In this document: positions 5,395 through 9,786 of the stretch, in pieces | Position numbering within the stretch: position 1 is the first letter of the stretch | Layout of the letters: each line of letters begins with the position of its first letter | NCBI GenBank assembly: GCA_003539375.1 | Contig: DPPH01000105.1 | Span: 1-9,786, forward strand | Direction: 5' to 3' | DNA: 9,786 nt | Origin: Clostridiales bacterium | Lineage (GTDB): Bacteria > Bacillota > Clostridia > Tissierellales > Dethiosulfatibacteraceae | The notes under the pieces: generated by a model | Told to the model about the DNA's origin: nothing | What the model saw: the letters and a program-made list of their open reading frames with translations, nothing else | The model's database searches: none | Made by a program: the position numbers and the translations under genes

Positions 5395-6150
5395 TTATAC
5401 AAGGTCTCTGTCAACTATCTGCTTTACTATGAAAGACGCAACGTGGTTTGCATAAGTTCCCGGTCCAAATCCTGCATCGTATCCTAGTTCTTGAGCTAGT
5501 TCGTGACCTAGTCTTGGTCCACCACAAACAAGAACGATTTTATCTCTTATTCCTTCTGCTTCGAGAAGTTCCACTAATTCTGTAAGGTTAGGTATGTGAA
5601 CGTCTTTTTGAGTAACTACCTGAGATACCAGTATAGCATCAGCATTTGTTTCAACAGCTTTTGCTACTAGTTCTTCATTTAGTACCTGACTTCCTAAATT
5701 TATAGCTTCTATACCCTTATATCTTTCTAAACCGTAGTGTCCATCGAAGCCCTTCATATTCATAATGGCATCTATACCTACAGTATGAGCATCAGAACCA
5801 GTACAGGCTCCTAAAATCACTATATCTCTTTTAATATTCTCCTTTATATAGTCTTCAACTCCATATTTATCCATGAATTCCATTTCTACCTTTGGAACTT
5901 CTATGGCATCGTAATTTACTGTATGGGTACAGCTTCCGTACATTACAAAGAATGTATATCCTAATCCTAGGTCTTTTGAATGAACAACGCTAGGTTCTTC
6001 CATTCCCATTTTCTTCGCAAGCTGTTTTGCCGCTTCGTTAGCTTCATCACCGTAAGGTACTGGAAGAGAAAAACTAAGTTGTACTTTACCATCGTTTAAG
6101 GTGTCTCCGTAAGGTTTAACTTTAGTAAGATCTACTCTTTTATCAACCAT
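5395..6150 (-). CDS. kamE: D-lysine 5,6-aminomutase beta subunit
   Basis: This is the cobalamin-binding subunit of the adenosylcobalamin- and PLP-dependent enzyme that moves the terminal amino group of D-lysine (or L-beta-lysine) from C6 to C5 in lysine fermentation. Of 251 aa, residues 1-105 form the N-terminal dimerisation-type region and 106-250 a Rossmann-like B12 domain. The DxHxxG motif is D120-A-H122-T-V-G125, so H122 is the lower axial cobalt ligand. K133 (NMKG), 11 residues later, corresponds to the lysine that holds PLP (K144 in the characterised enzyme, as I recall). VSQVVTQKDVHIPN, CGGPR and AGFGPGTYANHVA are also intact. Its ATG shares one base with the kamD stop (TAATG) and follows GGAGGTG, so translation is coupled. 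It is the last gene of the visible kam operon. Confidence 0.97.
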   Translation of the reverse strand: MVDKRVDLTKVKPYGDTLNDGKVQLSFSLPVPYGDEANEAAKQLAKKMGMEEPSVVHSKDLGLGYTFFVMYGSCTHTVNYDAIEVPKVEMEFMDKYGVEDYIKENIKRDIVILGACTGSDAHTVGIDAIMNMKGFDGHYGLERYKGIEAINLGSQVLNEELVAKAVETNADAILVSQVVTQKDVHIPNLTELVELLEAEGIRDKIVLVCGGPRLGHELAQELGYDAGFGPGTYANHVASFIVKQIVDRDLV

Positions 6151-7706
6151 TATTTTTCACCTCCAAGCATCATTTCGATAAATGGATTGTAGTATGCAGC
6201 ATCTTTTTCAAATACGCCTTCCAATCCTTTACCTCCAGTAAAAGGTCTTTTTACTCCACCGAATTTACCCTGCTCTATAGTTTTGAAAATACCTTCTCTT
6301 TCTATATCTTTAAGCATTTTTTCAGCTTCATCTAGTACCTGCTGAGCTCTTTTTTGAATCATACCGTCTTGTTTGAATTCAATTTCATCTCCAATATTTT
6401 TCGCATTATTAAAAATGTACTGAGCATTTTCAATAGATAACATCCTATCTTGAAGGTGAGGTGTATGTATTGCTTCTGTAGGCATTCCCAATAACTGTAT
6501 AGCCTGGTTTGTCCAAATCGAAATCAAATTAAACATAGCATCCTGTACATGTCCTTTAAATATGTCTCCTGTCATGAATTTTGTTGGAGGCATGTACTTA
6601 AGTGGAGCATTAGGGAAAATTTCCCTTGCCATTTGAGCTTGAGCCAATTCCAATAAGAATCCATTTTCAAGTTTTGGATTCATTTCAAAAGCATGTCCAA
6701 GTCCCATCTGCTCTTCTTTTAGTCCTGCTAAAAGAGCAAATTGTTCATTTATAAACTGGGAAGCTAGTACCGTATGGGCCTCTTCAACTGCATCTGCTGT
6801 AGTTAGGTAATTATCTTCTCCAGTGTTGATTATAATTCCAGCATATCCGTTGATTAGTCTTGAGAAGAACTGGTCAACTAGAGTTCTCTGCATATTTATA
6901 TCTCTAAATAGTATTCCGTAAAGAGCATCGTTAAGCATTACATCTAATCTTTCTAATGCTCCCATGGCTGCTATTTCAGGCATACATAATCCAGAACAGT
7001 AGTTGCAAAGTCTTATGTATCTTCCTACTTCTTCTCCTACTTCATCAAGAGCTTTTCTCATAAGTCTGAAGTTTTCCTGGGTCGCATAGGTTCCTCCAAA
7101 TCCCTCACTAGTTGCACCGTATGGTACGTAGTCAAGAAGACTTTGAGCTGTAGTTCTTATTACCGCTACTATATCTGCTCCCTGATGGGCTGCTGCTTTA
7201 GCCTGTTCTATATCTTCATAGATATTTCCCGTCGCAACAATTACATATAGGTATGGTTTACTACCTTCACCTAAGTTTTCTAAATAATCATCTCTTTTTT
7301 CTCTTGTTTGTTTAATTGTATCTACTGTTTTTTTAGCAATCCCATTTACCGCTTCTTTTATGTCGTTGATGTCGGCAATAGGAACTTTTGTAATGTCTAG
7401 TTCACCTTTGTTTATTTCTTCTGCTATTTCCTGAGGAGTAAGGTTTTTTTGAACCATTGCATTACCAACCCAAAAGGCTGCTCCCTGCTGCAATCCACCT
7501 CCGTCTTTTATATTGTCTACTAGTACGTTTGGTAGGGGTTCATCAATTTCATTTACTCCATCTACTCCTAGTAACCTAACAACTGTTCTTTCCACTGATA
7601 CGGTGGTGTGCTTTTCAATAAATTTTTGAGTTTCTTCAGCTATTTTTCTTGCTGAATTTCTTGAATTTTCTATTTTTTGTGGGTCTAAATTTAGTTTACT
7701 CTTCAA
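6150..7706 (-). CDS. kamD: D-lysine 5,6-aminomutase alpha subunit
   Basis: This 518-aa protein is the large subunit of the aminomutase. Its TIM-barrel core houses the substrate, PLP and the radical end of adenosylcobalamin. Regions that identify it include KLNLDPQKIENSRNSARKIA near the N-terminus, VRLLGVDGVNEIDEPLPN at 43-60, VIVATGNIYEDIEQAKAAA at 155-173, YVPYGATSEGFGGTYATQEN at 193-212, LCNYCSGLCMPEIAAMGALE at 233-252, and HTPHLQDRMLSIENAQYIFN near 414-433. The length is that of the family. The start is TTG at 7706: a TAA directly precedes it in frame, and AGGAG lies eight bases upstream, so no other upstream start is possible. kamC ends 18 bp upstream and kamE starts on its stop codon, giving coupled production of both subunits. 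Confidence 0.97.
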   Translation of the reverse strand: MKSKLNLDPQKIENSRNSARKIAEETQKFIEKHTTVSVERTVVRLLGVDGVNEIDEPLPNVLVDNIKDGGGLQQGAAFWVGNAMVQKNLTPQEIAEEINKGELDITKVPIADINDIKEAVNGIAKKTVDTIKQTREKRDDYLENLGEGSKPYLYVIVATGNIYEDIEQAKAAAHQGADIVAVIRTTAQSLLDYVPYGATSEGFGGTYATQENFRLMRKALDEVGEEVGRYIRLCNYCSGLCMPEIAAMGALERLDVMLNDALYGILFRDINMQRTLVDQFFSRLINGYAGIIINTGEDNYLTTADAVEEAHTVLASQFINEQFALLAGLKEEQMGLGHAFEMNPKLENGFLLELAQAQMAREIFPNAPLKYMPPTKFMTGDIFKGHVQDAMFNLISIWTNQAIQLLGMPTEAIHTPHLQDRMLSIENAQYIFNNAKNIGDEIEFKQDGMIQKRAQQVLDEAEKMLKDIEREGIFKTIEQGKFGGVKRPFTGGKGLEGVFEKDAAYYNPFIEMMLGGEK

Positions 7707-7724
7707 TTATTCCACTCCTTTCCT

Positions 7725-9356
7725 TTAATTACTTTCGTCTATAATTTCTTTTGCCTTATTTATTATACTTTCCTGAAGTCCCATAAGTTGTGCAATTCTT
7801 ATTGCATCTTTTGGTACTTCATCACCTTCCACTTTTTTTAGGGTGTAGTCCATATATTTAGCTATAATTTCCTGTCCTTTTTTTGGATTTAATTTTAGCT
7901 CATCTTTAAGCTGGTTTTCATCTATATGAGATAAACCGGAAACTTGAAGCTTTAATATATTTTCACCTTCTGCTGCCTTATCAAAGTGGGTTGTAATAAT
8001 AGATATAGAATCCTTTTCATTTAGGTATTCTATTATAGTTTTAGTTATAGCATATCCTTCTTTAGGGTTTGTTCCCCCAGCCAGCTCATCAATTAGAATC
8101 AAGCCTTTTCCTTCATCTTTTTCCAGTACTTCAGTCAAACTTGATATTTCTGCACCAAAGGTGCTCAATCCTCTTTCCACAGATTGTTCATCTCCCGTTG
8201 AAATGTATATAAAGTTTCTAAGACCCGCTTCTAATTTTTCACAGGGTACGTACAGTCCGTAGGATAAAGCTGCCATAACTTGACCAACCATTTTGAGGGT
8301 TACCGTTTTTCCTCCCATATTTGCTCCAGTTATACATGTAGTTCCTGGAGCTAAGTCGATGGTTATCGGTGTGTATTCATTTCCTCTTTCATTTAGGAAT
8401 TTTTCAGTCTTTAAATGTCTACCATTTTTAATTTTCAAGTAGTTATCTTTTACAACCACCGGTTTGGTAGATTCTGTTTGTTTAGCTTCTTCTGATTTTG
8501 CCAGAACCAGATCTATATTTCCTATTGTATCAATGTTCCATTTAAAGCTATCGTAGCTTTCTGAAACTAGTTTTGATAAATTTTTTCTTATTCTTTTTTC
8601 TTCTTTATCTTCTAAAGTTTTAAGTTCATCGTATTTGTTTTCTAGTTGGAGTATTTTTTCTGTTTTTCTTAAAGCATATATGTGATTGAGGTAGTTTTCT
8701 GAAGAAAATGTAAGATAGTCGCCGGTTTCTATTTTTTCTATTAAATCCTTCTCCGCCTTACTTACTACGACCTCATCTTTTAAATTAAGATTTATATCGT
8801 ATTCTTTTTTTATATGGTCTTTTATGACTTCCTTTTCTTCCTTCATTTCTCTTTTGAGCTTACGCTTCCTGTTTCTTAGATTAATAAGCTTTTTTGAGTA
8901 TTCATCGTAGATGTAGAAGGTATTTAACTTGTCTTCTTTTGGGTCTAGAGATTTTTCCAATTCTGGAAGTCTTTTTAATTGGATATCTTCTAGATTAAAT
9001 TTAATCTTTTCAGGCTCTAAATCTGCTTTTATTGTTTCTATAAGTTTGTTTACCTGGATCAAAAAATATTTAATCTCAAAAAGCTCAACTGTCAAAAGTA
9101 CATATCCTTTTTTCGCCTTTTCGATAGATTCTCCAATTTCTTTAAAATGTACAAGGACGTTTTTCATTTCATCTCTTTTTTTATGCCTTAAGAAAAATTC
9201 TACCTTGTTAAGTTCTTCTTGAAGGAGTTCTTCTTCCCCAGGAAGAAAAGTTCTTATTTTTTTCTTCTTTTTTATCCCGTAGGGAGAGTAAGGTTCTATC
9301 ATATTTAATATGTATTGAAAGTCTAAATTTTTTATAGTGTTTTTACTCATTATCAT
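7725..9356 (-). CDS. kamC: MutS-like ATPase, probable aminomutase reactivase component
   Basis: This is a 543-aa protein with a MutS-type C-terminal ATPase. Numbered from 9356: Walker A GANMGGKTVTLK near 344-355, STFGAEISSL signature near 398-407, Walker B LILIDELAGGTNPKEG near 419-434, and TTH switch near 455-457. Residues 40-300 are charged and helical, with a likely coiled coil at 155-185, resembling a MutS lever/clamp region. There is no mismatch-recognition domain or MutS2 Smr nuclease domain. KamC is conserved beside lysine 5,6-aminomutase and, with KamB, is thought to exchange inactivated cobalamin for adenosylcobalamin. I infer that role from gene context. The start at 9356 (ATG) has GGAG six bases upstream. 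A TTG at 9383 (552 aa) and an ATG at 9350 fit less well. It overlaps kamB by 14 bp. Confidence 0.92.
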   Translation of the reverse strand: MIMSKNTIKNLDFQYILNMIEPYSPYGIKKKKKIRTFLPGEEELLQEELNKVEFFLRHKKRDEMKNVLVHFKEIGESIEKAKKGYVLLTVELFEIKYFLIQVNKLIETIKADLEPEKIKFNLEDIQLKRLPELEKSLDPKEDKLNTFYIYDEYSKKLINLRNRKRKLKREMKEEKEVIKDHIKKEYDINLNLKDEVVVSKAEKDLIEKIETGDYLTFSSENYLNHIYALRKTEKILQLENKYDELKTLEDKEEKRIRKNLSKLVSESYDSFKWNIDTIGNIDLVLAKSEEAKQTESTKPVVVKDNYLKIKNGRHLKTEKFLNERGNEYTPITIDLAPGTTCITGANMGGKTVTLKMVGQVMAALSYGLYVPCEKLEAGLRNFIYISTGDEQSVERGLSTFGAEISSLTEVLEKDEGKGLILIDELAGGTNPKEGYAITKTIIEYLNEKDSISIITTHFDKAAEGENILKLQVSGLSHIDENQLKDELKLNPKKGQEIIAKYMDYTLKKVEGDEVPKDAIRIAQLMGLQESIINKAKEIIDESN

Positions 9357-9786
9357 AATTTTCTCCCCCCATTTCCACATCAAATACTCTAACTTTTGTA
9401 TTTCTCTTGATTCCTTTTATCATATCTTCACTTCTAAGTACATACCCGTAGGGCGATACTGGATTTACAGTTACAGCTGCTATTTTAATTTTTTTAAGAA
9501 CCTTTATCTTCATACCCTGTCTTTTCAAGTTGTTCCACGTATAGGGGTCTGTAAATATCTTTGTACCGTCTCTTAATATGATGGTGTATTCTATACCGTC
9601 TTTATCCACCAAATTTTTTAGAAGGGTACTGGTAAGTGCTCCATCTATAAAAACGTACTTGGTATCCTTATTTACAGCATTTTTAATTTTTGAACCGTTA
9701 CCCAGTCCAGTCTTTACTTCAAGTTCTTCAAATTCATAATTTTTATTAATTACAGCCGTGGTACTTACTTTTTCTAAAAGTTTTCT
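9343..9786 (-). CDS. kamB: KamB, C-terminal 147 residues (runs off right edge)
   Basis: The frame is open from base 9786 to the TAA at 9345-9343, so the N-terminus lies outside. A TTG at 9612 is in frame, but the reading frame continues upstream without a stop for 58 further codons with normal composition, so it is not the real start. The visible part begins RKLLEKVSTTAVINKNYEFE and ends VRVFDVEMGGENYDNE. It is a soluble, lysine-rich alpha/beta protein with no membrane segment. Position directly before kamC, kamD and kamE, in the conserved kamBCDE order, identifies it as KamB, the partner of KamC in probable reactivation of the aminomutase. No Walker motif is in the visible portion. It contains VSPYGYVLR, echoed by EPYSPYGIKKK near the KamC N-terminus. 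The identification rests mainly on gene order. Confidence 0.8.
   Translation of the reverse strand, partial: RKLLEKVSTTAVINKNYEFEELEVKTGLGNGSKIKNAVNKDTKYVFIDGALTSTLLKNLVDKDGIEYTIILRDGTKIFTDPYTWNNLKRQGMKIKVLKKIKIAAVTVNPVSPYGYVLRSEDMIKGIKRNTKVRVFDVEMGGENYDNE
9363..9370 (-). promoter_or_regulatory. Shine-Dalgarno that sets the kamC start
   Basis: GGGGGGAG on the minus strand lies six bases before the ATG at 9356. It falls inside the longer frame that begins with TTG at 9383, so the longer start would place this site in coding sequence. It supports the 543-aa form. Confidence 0.75.

Noticed and set aside
9268..9290. CCCGTAGGG resembling a CsoR operator core inside kamC, with a similar one near 9444-9454 in kamB
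   Set aside because: Both encode the Pro-Tyr-Gly of an SPYG motif, lack symmetric ATACCC/GGGTAT arms and are not in promoters.
7725..9356. DNA mismatch repair protein MutS or MutS2
   Set aside because: The ATPase is MutS-like, but the mismatch-binding and Smr domains are missing and gene context is the lysine aminomutase operon.
9357..9383. Upstream TTG start for kamC, adding nine residues
   Set aside because: The added segment contains the strong Shine-Dalgarno GGGGGGAG; the ATG at 9356 is correctly spaced from it.

Overview
The window looks like chromosome from a low-GC anaerobic Firmicute (Clostridia or Tissierellia) that ferments amino acids. The evidence is the AT-rich sequence, Firmicute-style Shine-Dalgarno sites and sigma-A promoters, and a kam (D-lysine 5,6-aminomutase) cluster of the kind found in lysine-fermenting clostridia. 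The genus cannot be told from this sequence. I see no transposase, integrase, tRNA, rRNA or CRISPR array.

Left block (1-3735, all minus strand): phzF, a LytS-type 5TM sensor kinase and a LytTR response regulator form one overlapping operon. It has a promoter before phzF and a terminator directly after the regulator. Next comes an unrecognised gene that runs off the left edge. Its promoter region carries two perfect 14-bp direct repeats set 21 bp apart, which is the expected geometry of a LytTR-regulator site. The two-component system therefore probably controls its downstream neighbour.

Middle block (3736-5345): a 74-aa CPYC glutaredoxin on the plus strand has a near-consensus promoter whose 17-bp spacer is filled by a CsoR/CstR-family operator palindrome (3902-3920). 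This predicts control by a copper- or persulfide-responsive repressor. It converges on a YczE/YitT-like membrane protein gene (minus), separated by a GC-rich terminator. The YczE-like gene has its own near-consensus promoter, preceded by six tandem copies of an about 11-bp unit that run into the -35. Upstream lies a 112-bp imperfect palindrome that looks like a MITE or other dispersed intergenic repeat.

Right block (5346-9786, minus strand): kamB (3' end only), kamC, kamD and kamE are tightly packed with overlaps and end in an intrinsic terminator. KamD and KamE form the adenosylcobalamin- and PLP-dependent D-lysine 5,6-aminomutase of lysine fermentation. KamC, a MutS-like ATPase, and KamB are most likely its reactivation partners, not DNA repair proteins. 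The other lysine-pathway genes (kamA, kdd, kce, kal) are not in the window and may lie upstream of kamB.

The most notable signals are regulatory: the CsoR/CstR-type operator on a glutaredoxin, the LytTR-like repeat pair beside its likely regulator, and the 11-bp phased repeats before the YczE-like gene.
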